A stretch of 54,911 nucleotides of DNA from JAIOSM01 sp964593725 (GTDB lineage: Bacteria > Desulfobacterota > Desulfobacteria > Desulfobacterales > Desulfobacteraceae), in NCBI GenBank assembly GCA_964593725.1, contig CAZQJS010000014.1:1-54911 (forward strand), read 5' to 3'. Under the pieces are notes generated by a model. That model saw nothing but the letters and a program-made list of their open reading frames with translations, did not search any database and was not told where the DNA came from. Shown piece after piece: positions 16,755-25,172 of the stretch (position 1 is the stretch's first letter; the number at the start of each line of letters is the position of its first letter). The translations under genes were made by a program, and so were the position numbers.

Positions 16755-17300
16755 CTATTTACACAATCTATGTATTGTCTGGGCATGCCATTCACCACGT
16801 CCTGAAAATGTAGGGATCCTTTTTTTCTTAAGATATGCTGCTATTGTTGCAAAGGTTGCCCTGTCTCTTCTCATTGTTTTTATAATATCAAGTACTTCAT
16901 CCTTGGTGTACCTTGTGCCAGTGGCATAACTTGTTGTGATAACAGGTTCTTCATCATCAGGCTGTTCCACATTGCTGCCGGTTAAAAAATCATTAAGGTT
17001 CTGAATCAGTGTCGTAACCGCGGTATTCTTTTCAATTTCAGATGCGACAAGTGTTTCATGGATTTCTACCGCCCTTTCGATACTGGCAGCTATTGCAGAA
17101 ATATTGTTACTGACTACGGGTGCAAGCGCAGCCATGATTTTTTTAAATTCTTCACTTTGCTGGATGCTGCTAAAACTTGCTTCCCGCCGGTCTTTCAGCT
17201 GTCGGCGGTCTGTTTTCGGACTATAGTAATTGTCCATGGATTTTCTTGTTTTAGAGCTTTTGTTCTTAGAAGTTCTCAGGCTTTTTAGAAAATCACTCAT
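16755..17300 (-). CDS. Uncharacterised protein with recombinase-like C-terminal segment
   Basis: A protein of 181 residues that I do not recognise as a named family. The N-terminal 50 residues are basic and polar, with a DRRQLKDRRE run. Residues 50-105 are helical. Residues 112-125 are an acidic linker. The C-terminal residues 140-181 (IAAYLKKKRIPTFSGRGEWH) resemble the helical end of the Recombinase domain in large serine recombinases, where IPTxxG precedes a helix. No catalytic domain is present, so it is not an active recombinase. Its own promoter and a ribosome-binding site (GAAGGAG) are visible upstream. A DNA-binding role is possible (inference). Confidence 0.6.
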   Translation of the reverse strand: MSDFLKSLRTSKNKSSKTRKSMDNYYSPKTDRRQLKDRREASFSSIQQSEEFKKIMAALAPVVSNNISAIAASIERAVEIHETLVASEIEKNTAVTTLIQNLNDFLTGSNVEQPDDEEPVITTSYATGTRYTKDEVLDIIKTMRRDRATFATIAAYLKKKRIPTFSGRGEWHAQTIHRLCK

Positions 17301-17349
17301 GATAAAATCTCCTTCCTAATAAAATAATAAATTACCAATACATTCAGGA

Positions 17350-17363
17350 GCTGATATTTCAGC
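17350..17363 (-). promoter_or_regulatory. Small palindrome in the leader of the 17300 gene
   Basis: GCTGA-TATT-TCAGC at 17350-17363 forms a 5-bp hairpin or operator in the predicted leader RNA. It may be chance; no protein can be assigned. Confidence 0.25.
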
Positions 17364-17409
17364 AGGTGCTCATAATACGAAACAAAATAATTTGGAATAC
17401 TTTTAATAA

Positions 17410-17438
17410 ATCATAAACTAATCAGAAAAATAAGTCAA
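17410..17438 (-). promoter_or_regulatory. Sigma-70-type promoter of the 17300 gene
   Basis: On the minus strand TTGACT (17438-17433), a 17-base spacer and TATGAT (17415-17410) match the consensus well. Transcription would begin near 17403, giving a leader of about 100 bases. Confidence 0.65.
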
Positions 17439-17470
17439 GTACGAAAAATGAATCTGGAGAATAATAATTA

Positions 17471-17893
17471 TCATTTCTGAACAAGTTGTGTAATCTCTTT
17501 TGTAATGCAAAAATAAATATCTTCATCGCTTCCATATATATCAATGACATCCTTATGGTTAATAAGGTTTTCAATTATAAAAGCAGTAATATAAAGGCTT
17601 GCTATGTTGGGGTTTGCAACAAGCCCCCTCAGTGGTGCAACCTGGTAGTCAATATCAAAATCTTCTGATGTGCAAAGAGAGGAGAGACATTTTCCAAGCT
17701 GCTCCTGGATAGAGTTTTTACTCACCGTCTCAATCATGCCCTTTTCAATCAGTTTCATTGAAATTTTATTGCTGAACGTGTCAGTGTTTTCCCTTATGGC
17801 ATTTATAATCTGTATTCGTTCCCGTTCCTTTGAAGATTCTATCTTTGATAAAAGTTTTGTCTCCCTGTCCCCGACCCGAAATGTTTTACCCAT
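17471..17893 (-). CDS. Uncharacterised 140-residue protein
   Basis: I do not recognise the family. The protein is helical and soluble, without signal peptide or membrane segment. It contains a charged N-terminus (VGDRETKLLSKIESSKERER), a middle part that could be a small all-alpha domain and a C-terminal IDIYGSDEDIYFCITKEI segment. It lies 77 bases downstream of the recJ stop on the same strand and 170 bases upstream of the 17300 gene, which has its own promoter. Codon use looks like the neighbours, so it is probably a real native gene. Function cannot be inferred. Confidence 0.55.
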   Translation of the reverse strand: MGKTFRVGDRETKLLSKIESSKERERIQIINAIRENTDTFSNKISMKLIEKGMIETVSKNSIQEQLGKCLSSLCTSEDFDIDYQVAPLRGLVANPNIASLYITAFIIENLINHKDVIDIYGSDEDIYFCITKEITQLVQK

Positions 17894-17970
17894 ATATATA
17901 CCCTTACATTATCACAATTAAAGTAACTATACATAGTACACTAACAATGTGTTGATTTGCAAGGTAAATT

Positions 17971-19746
17971 TTATGGATATTCAATAATAATTTGGGGGGA
18001 GCTGGGTTTAAATCTATTTATTTTGATTTTAAAAGCAATCTCTTTAAAAAACATGGGAAGGTCATTATTATTTTTAATATTAAACTGAAACGCTTCGATC
18101 TCTCTTACTCCATTAATATCTTTTAAGACCATTTTTCTATGGTTTAATCCTATGATTGCTGAAGAAACAACCCTGACTTTTTTACAGGAAAATAATGGTT
18201 CAGGATTGCCGACTCCAAAGGGTCTGAGTCTGTTTATCTGTTCTGCAAGTTCAAATGTTACCTTATCAAGGGCAATGGCAAGTTCGATATTGACTGATTT
18301 CAAAAAACAGGTTTCATCAAAGTTCATGTCAATATAAGTTTCCATGGCATTTGCAAATTTTTCAATATTCTCTTTGCAGATGGTGATTCCGGCAGCCATG
18401 GAGTGTCCCCCGAATCTTTCAAGAAGATTTGAATGCACTGACAGGGCATCATGGATATTAATTGAGTTTATACTTCTGCATGATCCTGTAAAGGGATCAC
18501 TCAAAGTGCTGATGAGGATGACAGGTCGTGAGTATTTTCGTACAAGATGCGATGCTGCGATCCCAAGCACACTTGCATTCCATTTTTGATCCCATAAAAT
18601 AAGGATTTTTTTATTTAAAATCTGCTTGTTTTTCTCAATCCTGGCAACGATATCATTGACGATTTCATGCTCGATTTTTTGCCTTTTAAGGTTAAGTTCA
18701 TTTAAAAGAGCACTTGTTTTAATGGAAGATATCCTGTCATTGGAAGTTAAATGGCCAACGCATATCCGGGCATGGGAAAGCCTTCCTGCAGCATTGATTC
18801 TGGGTATCAACCTGAAACCTATGTCATCTGAATCCAGGTTCTCAATTCGTATTCTGCTGACTTGAATTAGTGTTTTAATGCCAATCCGCCTTCCTTTTTT
18901 GATAACCTTGATGCCATGGATGCTCAGAATCCTGTTCTCATCTTTTAACGGCACCATATCACCTATTGTCCCCAGGGCCACAAGGTCACAGTAATTAAGA
19001 AGGTTCGGTTCTTCAATATCAACCCAGAAATTCTTGATGCGCAGATATTTCCGTAAAGCCATTAATAGATAAAATGCAACTCCCACACCAGCAAGATGTT
19101 CTAAATCTGACAGGCATTCTTTCTGTTTCGGGTTGATTATTGCGGCGCAGGATGGCGGCGGGGATGCGATTTCATGGTGATCGGTAATTATGATGTCAAT
19201 ATCTTCCATTGCTGCGATTTTCACGGCTTCATAACTTCCGGAACCACAGTCCACAGTGATAATAAGGTCGATGTCCTGTTCTGCGAACATGTTAATGTGA
19301 TTTTTCTGAATACCATACCCTTCCTTTGTTCTGTGGGGAATATACCATGTTACATCGGTTTCAATATAAGTAAAAAAATCCACAAGAAGTGAAGTCGCAG
19401 TAACGCCGTCTGCATCAAAATCACCAAATATTAGAATTTTCTCCTTGTTTATAATGGCTTGCCATAGTCGTTTCACGGCTTTTTTCATATCTTTTAGCGA
19501 AAAAGGATCCTTAAGGCTTGAAAGGGCAGGGTTTAGAAATTGATCTGCCTGTTCAATACTGTTTATGCCCCTTGTTACAAGGAGGGCGGCAATAATTCTG
19601 CTGATATTAAATTGCCGGCAGAAGTCGTTGATAATATTCGGATAATCATTTGTTTCACGATTTAATTCTTTAAGCGAATTATTATATATCCACTTTGTCT
19701 TCATTTGATTTTCAGGTTTTAAACCTGTTTTTCCCTGGGTTTTCAT
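17971..19746 (-). CDS. recJ: Single-stranded-DNA-specific exonuclease RecJ
   Basis: A 5'-3' exonuclease acting in recombination and mismatch repair, 591 residues. The DHH phosphoesterase motifs are visible: DFDADG (109-114), VDCGSG (165-170) and DHH (189-191). The DHHA1 region follows, with GGHSMAAGI. The C-terminal OB-like domain is present. The start at 19746 overlaps the upstream oxidoreductase stop as ATGA, though a second Met at residue 15 (MKTKWIYNN) is possible. Translational coupling to an oxidoreductase is unusual but may only reflect compact packing. Confidence 0.93.
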   Translation of the reverse strand: MKTQGKTGLKPENQMKTKWIYNNSLKELNRETNDYPNIINDFCRQFNISRIIAALLVTRGINSIEQADQFLNPALSSLKDPFSLKDMKKAVKRLWQAIINKEKILIFGDFDADGVTATSLLVDFFTYIETDVTWYIPHRTKEGYGIQKNHINMFAEQDIDLIITVDCGSGSYEAVKIAAMEDIDIIITDHHEIASPPPSCAAIINPKQKECLSDLEHLAGVGVAFYLLMALRKYLRIKNFWVDIEEPNLLNYCDLVALGTIGDMVPLKDENRILSIHGIKVIKKGRRIGIKTLIQVSRIRIENLDSDDIGFRLIPRINAAGRLSHARICVGHLTSNDRISSIKTSALLNELNLKRQKIEHEIVNDIVARIEKNKQILNKKILILWDQKWNASVLGIAASHLVRKYSRPVILISTLSDPFTGSCRSINSINIHDALSVHSNLLERFGGHSMAAGITICKENIEKFANAMETYIDMNFDETCFLKSVNIELAIALDKVTFELAEQINRLRPFGVGNPEPLFSCKKVRVVSSAIIGLNHRKMVLKDINGVREIEAFQFNIKNNNDLPMFFKEIAFKIKINRFKPSSPQIIIEYP

Positions 19747-21623
19747 TGGTTTTCAAGTCTTACGTGCTGGTCGTAATAGGCTGCACCAGTGCCGGAGTCT
19801 GTGAGCACTGCTTCAATCAGGGAGTTAATGCCGCCCTGGAAGAGTAACCAGTCCCCCCGGCGGTAAATAATAACATCTGAACATAGCTGTTCGTCAAATT
19901 TCACCTCGACTTTTAGCCTGCCAAGGGGTGAAACTAAATAAATTTCGCCTTTCAGATTAATGTTTCCGATATGCTTTGAGTCAGGGTTGATCATAACAAC
20001 CGGCAGAGATCCCTGGTCACCAGGCAGGATCTGGGAGTGGATATAGTCCCTGTTAATCAGACTCAGCAGACGTAAGGGGAATAATTGATTCTTTTCAGGC
20101 TCCATTGAAAGCGTGTTAACAAGGTTGAACAGGCCTGATTTGCGGGCACATCCGTTTGCAAAAGCTATTGTTTTTTTACCTGCATCCATGAAACCTTTTT
20201 TTTTAAATTTTTCATATGAGATGCTGTTTTTAAGTTCAGGCAGGCTTAATTGAAAACATTGTTCCCGGGCAGGCAGGTAAAAATCTGTACCTGTTTTTTT
20301 ATTAAGCTCTCTGATAATTGACAGATCTGATCTGCATCCTTTTGGAGGTGTGAAAACTTTTTTACAATATTGAACATAATCATGCATGCAGGAGCCAATA
20401 ACATCATCTTCTTCAAACATGAGGGTGCAGGGCAGGATCAAATCTGCCGAGGCAGCTGTATCATTCATAAAAGCATCAACCACAATGGTAAAATCGAGAT
20501 TCTTAAACAAGTCAGAAAGACGTCTTGTGTCAGGGGCCTGGTTAACAATATTTGAGCAGTTTATCCACGCAAGCTTTATTCCGGGAGTACATCTTTCAAG
20601 TTCATCTGCAAGGGCAGGGAGCAGAAGGGATCTTTGGGCATCATGCTGTAACCATTTCAGATCAAGGTTTCTTATTGATGATATATTGTAATAAACTCCG
20701 GCCCCGGGGTAGCCCACATTACCACTCAGCCACGCCAGGGCATTTATATGCCTGACACTCTCTTTACCTGTGGAATACCGCTGTACACCCCAGCCTATTA
20801 TTGTGCTGACTTTTTGTTTTGAGTATATTCCGGCAAGGAATTCAATATCTTTTACTGACACACCGCATTGCTCTGATAAAAAAGAGATGGAATGCCTGTT
20901 TAAAAGTTCAAAATACTCCTGCCTGCCCGAACATTTTTGAATCCGGGATTGGTCAGGCTGGTTCTTCCCGGACAGGCATTTTATAATTGCAAGACAGAGA
21001 AATCTATCAGTGCCGGGGTTAATTTTTATTAAATGGTCAGCATAGTCTCCATAGTTTCCACTGCCCGGCCATATGGAAGTGACATGGCTGCCGTTTTTTC
21101 TTGCTTTTTTTATAATTGTTCCCATGTGTATGGAAGATGATGAAAAGTCTTTCCCGAAATTTACAATATATGAAGAGTTAAGAATGTCATCTATGTTGTT
21201 GTGGTCAAGGGCTCCAAAATCATCAATACATGCCTGGATACCGGTAATGTCACACAAAGAGCCATGGGTCTTTGTGCAGCCGATACGGGTAAAGTAGTTA
21301 TCCACTAGAATTTTTGTAACACCCCTTGCACCATGGCCCTGCACATGGAGTATTTTTTCAGGGTTATCCTTGATAAGAGCATTGATTTTTCCGGCACATA
21401 TATCCATGGCCCGGTCCCAGGAAATTTTTTCAAATACTCCGCTGGTTTTTAGCATCGGGCATGTTATGCGGTCAGGGCTCTTCAACCTTTTAATGTATGT
21501 TTTTGCCTTGGCACAGGTAAAACCTTGAGTAACCGGATGATCAGGGTTTCCCCGGATCTTATTGTTTTTATCAATGATTATGGAACATGAGTCAGGGCAA
21601 TCTTTGGTACAGGCAGTAATCAT
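19743..21623 (-). CDS. Cytoplasmic molybdopterin-dependent oxidoreductase (DMSO-reductase/FDH superfamily)
   Basis: A protein of 626 residues from the ATG at 21623, which has AGGAG nine bases upstream. A TTG at 21674 in the same frame is less likely. The [4Fe-4S] motif is C5, C9, C13 and C37 (ACTKDCPDSC then GFTCAK). A Cys in the THGSLCDITG segment could be the Mo ligand. Bis-MGD binding segments follow (GWGVQRYSTG, WLSGNVGYPGAGVY, NDTAASADLILPC). The C-terminal molybdopterin-dinucleotide domain is present but short. No Tat signal, electron-transfer subunit or chaperone gene is adjacent, so the redox partner is unknown. The substrate cannot be assigned; formate dehydrogenase is only one possibility. 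Confidence 0.85.
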   Translation of the reverse strand: MITACTKDCPDSCSIIIDKNNKIRGNPDHPVTQGFTCAKAKTYIKRLKSPDRITCPMLKTSGVFEKISWDRAMDICAGKINALIKDNPEKILHVQGHGARGVTKILVDNYFTRIGCTKTHGSLCDITGIQACIDDFGALDHNNIDDILNSSYIVNFGKDFSSSSIHMGTIIKKARKNGSHVTSIWPGSGNYGDYADHLIKINPGTDRFLCLAIIKCLSGKNQPDQSRIQKCSGRQEYFELLNRHSISFLSEQCGVSVKDIEFLAGIYSKQKVSTIIGWGVQRYSTGKESVRHINALAWLSGNVGYPGAGVYYNISSIRNLDLKWLQHDAQRSLLLPALADELERCTPGIKLAWINCSNIVNQAPDTRRLSDLFKNLDFTIVVDAFMNDTAASADLILPCTLMFEEDDVIGSCMHDYVQYCKKVFTPPKGCRSDLSIIRELNKKTGTDFYLPAREQCFQLSLPELKNSISYEKFKKKGFMDAGKKTIAFANGCARKSGLFNLVNTLSMEPEKNQLFPLRLLSLINRDYIHSQILPGDQGSLPVVMINPDSKHIGNINLKGEIYLVSPLGRLKVEVKFDEQLCSDVIIYRRGDWLLFQGGINSLIEAVLTDSGTGAAYYDQHVRLENQ

Positions 21624-21871
21624 AATAATTCGGCTCCTGGTTTGTGTTATTGGTGCTAACTGGTCTTTGATCAATTATCCACCTGTTCATTAATCAATTT
21701 CTATATTCTAATTTATCCCTGGTATTTGTCAAAACAATTTTATTTAATCTGTCTTTAAGATTTAATGGAAACAAGGCTTTTTTTTAAAAACATTTTTTCA
21801 GCAGGAAATACTATTGTTTTTTCATTTATGGATTAAAGCCATGGCAAAATTGTGTTATAAGTAACAATTTA

Positions 21872-22096
21872 ATGGCAGATATTAATATGGACACAATAAA
21901 AAAACAGTATCGGGTTGATAGGAAACAAATAGGGTTTATTAAATTTATTTTTGAGGCCTATGACGGCGTTGCCGTTGTTTCCACCATTGATGCAAAGGAT
22001 AGTTTAATAAGGCTTTCCATTGCTCCTGATTTAATGGAAGAGTCTGACATGATTATTAATGATTTAAAAAAGGATTTTTTGTTTGATGAAATATGA
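21872..22096 (+). CDS. DUF4911 domain protein
   Basis: A protein of 74 residues ending at a TGA inside miaB, giving an 11-bp overlap. The YRVDRKQIGFIKFIFEAYDG segment and the PDLMEESDMIINDL segment match the small DUF4911 family. That family often sits directly before miaB in Desulfobacterota (recalled). An alternative start is the ATG at 21887; neither has a strong ribosome-binding site. It has a ferredoxin-like-fold look similar to small regulatory domains. Function is unknown, perhaps linked to the tRNA modification enzyme it overlaps. Confidence 0.75.
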   Translation: MADINMDTIKKQYRVDRKQIGFIKFIFEAYDGVAVVSTIDAKDSLIRLSIAPDLMEESDMIINDLKKDFLFDEI

Positions 22097-23486
22097 GGGG
22101 TTTGCATATATTTATACAATTGGCTGTCAGATGAATGTCTATGACTCAGCCAGACTTTTATCCATACTTAAAGCCATGGGATACAGGGAGACAAAAATTC
22201 TTGAACAGGCTGATATTGTGGTGTGCAATACATGCACCATCAGACATAAAGCCCAGGAAAAAGCGTATAGCTTTCTGGGAAGGATTGCCAGGCTTAAGAA
22301 AAACAAACCCCACCTTATATCGGTCATAGCAGGGTGTGTTGCCCAGCAGGATGGTAAAAAAGCCTTTAAGCGCATTGGTGATATTGATATTGTCCTTGGG
22401 ACCCAGTCATTTTCAAGGTTTTCCGATCTGGTAAGCCAGGTGAAAAAAGGTAAATTAAATCTCATTGATGTAAACCCTGATGAAGCTATTTATGAAGTTA
22501 TGCCTGCAACTTCCAGTGTCAGGGAAAATGAGGTATCAAGATTTGTTACAATAATGCAGGGGTGTGAAAATTTCTGTACATACTGTGTAGTGCCCTATGT
22601 ACGCGGCAGGGAAAAAAGCAGAACCCCGGAAGCCATAATAAATGAAATTGAACAGCTTTGTGAATATGGCATTAAAGAAGTTACGCTCCTTGGTCAGAAT
22701 GTCAACTCCTATGGAATCAGTGATAATGGCATCTCCTTTGCAGAGCTCCTCAGGAGGGTTAACTCCATAGATTCTCTCAAACGCATAAGGTTTGCAACCT
22801 CCCATCCCAAGGATCTGTCCCATGAGCTGATATATGCCATCAGAGATTTTGATAAAGTCTGTTCACATCTGCATTTGCCTGTGCAGTCGGGGTCTGACAG
22901 GATATTGAAAAAAATGAATAGAAAATATACAATTAAAGAGTATCTTGGAAAGATTTCAAAACTGAAAAAGGAGTGCCCTGGTATTGCCATATCAACTGAT
23001 CTGATCACAGGTTTTCCTTCTGAGACAGAGAAGGACTTTCAGGGGACATTGGATTTACTAAAGGAGGTTGAGTTTGACAATGTCTATGCATTTGCGTATT
23101 CTGACAGACCAGTTGCCCCTGCAGCAAAGTTTGATGGTAAAATAGATGAACATGAGAAACTTTCACGGCTCAATAGATTGTTTGAACTGCAAAAACTATA
23201 TACAGATAAGAATAATCAAAAACTTATCAACAATAAAGTGTCCGTATTGGTGGAGGGCATGAGTAAGAAAAGGATGAAACAGAAAAACGATTCAACCGGG
23301 ACTTTTGAACCTGGCAGTGAAGTTGGAAAAAGTAGTGGAAATATGGCAGGTATATCCCAGATGACAGGGAGAACTGAGTCAAATAAAATTGTTCATTTTG
23401 AGAGTAATGGCACTGACCCCGGGGAGATCCTTGATATTGAGATTAAAAAGGTTTATCCGCACTCATTATGGGGTATGGTTGTTTAA
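22086..23486 (+). CDS. miaB: tRNA-2-methylthio-N6-dimethylallyladenosine synthase MiaB
   Basis: Radical-SAM methylthiotransferase that adds a methylthio group to i6A37 in tRNAs. It has 466 residues. The auxiliary cluster Cys are C14 (TIGCQMN), C50 (CNTC) and C84 (AGCVAQ). The radical SAM Cys are C160, C164 and C167 (CENFCTYC). The UPF0004 domain (6-125) is followed by radical SAM (about 150-330) and TRAM. The TRAM segment has an unusual insertion of about 28 residues (after EGMSKK) before the usual MTGRTESNK. The ATG at 22086 is used; a TTG at 22083 is also possible. The gene overlaps DUF4911 and is 21 bases before map. Confidence 0.95.
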   Translation: MKYEGFAYIYTIGCQMNVYDSARLLSILKAMGYRETKILEQADIVVCNTCTIRHKAQEKAYSFLGRIARLKKNKPHLISVIAGCVAQQDGKKAFKRIGDIDIVLGTQSFSRFSDLVSQVKKGKLNLIDVNPDEAIYEVMPATSSVRENEVSRFVTIMQGCENFCTYCVVPYVRGREKSRTPEAIINEIEQLCEYGIKEVTLLGQNVNSYGISDNGISFAELLRRVNSIDSLKRIRFATSHPKDLSHELIYAIRDFDKVCSHLHLPVQSGSDRILKKMNRKYTIKEYLGKISKLKKECPGIAISTDLITGFPSETEKDFQGTLDLLKEVEFDNVYAFAYSDRPVAPAAKFDGKIDEHEKLSRLNRLFELQKLYTDKNNQKLINNKVSVLVEGMSKKRMKQKNDSTGTFEPGSEVGKSSGNMAGISQMTGRTESNKIVHFESNGTDPGEILDIEIKKVYPHSLWGMVV

Positions 23487-23507
23487 AAAGGAGTCTTTGT
23501 TGTAAAA

Positions 23508-24392
23508 ATGGAAAAATCTATTATCGGTAAGATCGGGAGAAATGATCCCTGTATATGCGGCAGTGGTAAAAAATACAAAAAGTGCTGCATGAACACTCAA
23601 AAGAACAGAAATTTCAAAAAGGAGTACATGGATAAATATAATATTATCCTTAAAGATTCCCAGCAGATAGAAGGCATAAAAAAGAGCGGCAGGCTTCTTT
23701 TATCCATACTTGATAAAGTTGAGAAAATTATCGAACCGGGAATTACAACAAATATGATCAATGATCTTGTACATGAAGAGCATGTAAGGAGTAGTGCAAT
23801 ACCTGCACCCTTGAATTACAGAGGATTTCCAAAAAGTGTATGTACTTCGGTAAATGAAGTCATATGCCATGGCATCCCGTCGGACCGCATTCTCAACAAA
23901 GGAGATATAGTTAATGTTGATATAACACCTATACTTAATAATTATTATGCCGATGCAAGCAAGACTTTTTTTGTGGGCACTCCTACCCGGGACGGCCGGA
24001 AAATTGTGGATATTGCAAAGGAAGCTTTAAAACGTGGAATAAATGCGGTAAAACCCGGTGCAACCCTTGGTGATATCGGTTTTGTCATACAGAACTATGC
24101 TGAATCACTTGGCTGTTCCGTTGTCAGAGAATTTGTGGGTCATGGGGTTGGGATTAACTTCCATGAACAACCCCAGGTGCTCCATTATGGAACCCGGGGT
24201 AATGGGATCAAACTTGTGCCGGGCATGGTATTTACAATTGAGCCCATGATTAACCTTGGGAAAAAAGAACTCCATGTACTGGATGATAACTGGACTGCAG
24301 TGACAGATGACAACTCATTGTCAGCTCAGTTTGAGCAGACCATTCTTGTGACTCCAACAGGCTGTGAAAGCCTTACACCCTTTGAACTATAG
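23508..24392 (+). CDS. map: Type I methionine aminopeptidase with N-terminal SEC-C zinc motif
   Basis: Removes the initiator Met from nascent proteins; 294 residues. Residues 11-27 (RNDPCICGSGKKYKKCC) form a SEC-C metal-binding motif, seen in MetAP1c-type enzymes and thought to help ribosome binding. The catalytic pita-bread domain (about 45-290) has the metal Asp pair in VDITPILNNYYADAS, His in GHGVGINFHEQP, Glu in FTIEPMI and Glu in QFEQTIL. It lies 21 bases after miaB. An AAAGGAG lies about 16 bases upstream, further than usual. Confidence 0.95.
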   Translation: MEKSIIGKIGRNDPCICGSGKKYKKCCMNTQKNRNFKKEYMDKYNIILKDSQQIEGIKKSGRLLLSILDKVEKIIEPGITTNMINDLVHEEHVRSSAIPAPLNYRGFPKSVCTSVNEVICHGIPSDRILNKGDIVNVDITPILNNYYADASKTFFVGTPTRDGRKIVDIAKEALKRGINAVKPGATLGDIGFVIQNYAESLGCSVVREFVGHGVGINFHEQPQVLHYGTRGNGIKLVPGMVFTIEPMINLGKKELHVLDDNWTAVTDDNSLSAQFEQTILVTPTGCESLTPFEL

Positions 24393-24400
24393 AGAATAGT

Positions 24401-25129
24401 ATGTTGAATTTCATAATAGCAGTTTTATATTTATCTTTTTTCTGGATATCTTCTTTCTTTTTTTTCTTTATTGCCGTGATCATTAGGATTCTTACCCTGC
24501 CCTTTGACAGAAAACTTATTATTCTTAATCTTTTTTCATCATTCTGGGCATCATGTTACCTGTGGTGTGTTCCAACCTGGAAAATTGAAAAAACCGGCAT
24601 GGAAAAATTCAACAGGCATAAAAACTATATTGTTGTATCAAATCACCAGTCCCAGATTGATATTCTGCTTGCATTTAATCTTTTTATTCCCTTTAGATGG
24701 GTATCAAAAATTGAGGTGTTTTACCTGCCTTTTCTCGGCTGGAATATGTTTTTAAATAAATACGTTGGAATTAAAAGAGGAGATAAAAACAGTGTAAAAA
24801 AGATGATGCAGAAGTGTGAAGCAATTCTTGAACAAGGCTGCTCTCTGTTTTTTTTCCCCGAAGGAACAAGGTCGGAAACAGGAGAGTTAAAACCGTTTAA
24901 GCCGGGTGCGTTTATCCTTGCTAAAAAAATGAAAGTCAATATACTGCCTGTGATAATGCAGGGCACAAAGGATGTACTTAAAAAGAATAGTTTAAGGTTT
25001 AACTGGAAACACTCAATGAGCATAAAAATGCTTGATGAGATAGGTTATGAAGAATTTAAGAGTATTTCTCCTGAAGAGACAGCTGATATGGTCAGGTCTC
25101 TTTTTTTAAAGAATATGGGAGGAAACTGA
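24401..25129 (+). CDS. 1-acyl-glycerol-3-phosphate acyltransferase, PlsC family
   Basis: Membrane-bound acyltransferase of 242 residues, acting in phosphatidic acid synthesis. Hydrophobic segments occupy about 1-30. The HX4D catalytic motif is NHQSQID, and FFPEGTRS and KPGAFILA form the acceptor site. It is eight bases after map and probably co-transcribed with miaB-map. There is a GGGAGG just before its stop that may serve the next gene. Confidence 0.9.
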   Translation: MLNFIIAVLYLSFFWISSFFFFFIAVIIRILTLPFDRKLIILNLFSSFWASCYLWCVPTWKIEKTGMEKFNRHKNYIVVSNHQSQIDILLAFNLFIPFRWVSKIEVFYLPFLGWNMFLNKYVGIKRGDKNSVKKMMQKCEAILEQGCSLFFFPEGTRSETGELKPFKPGAFILAKKMKVNILPVIMQGTKDVLKKNSLRFNWKHSMSIKMLDEIGYEEFKSISPEETADMVRSLFLKNMGGN

Positions 25130-25172
25130 TTCGCCCATAGATAAAACTAAAAACGTTTCTGGAAAAGGTGCC

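Noticed and set aside
17926..17937. ACTAT-AC-ATAGT palindrome upstream of the 140-residue gene
   Set aside because: Arms of five AT-rich bases in an AT-rich genome are expected by chance; no promoter of good match lies around it.
21624..21674. TTG start of the molybdopterin oxidoreductase
   Set aside because: An ATG at 21623 has AGGAG at a good distance and begins just before the Cys cluster, as in the family.
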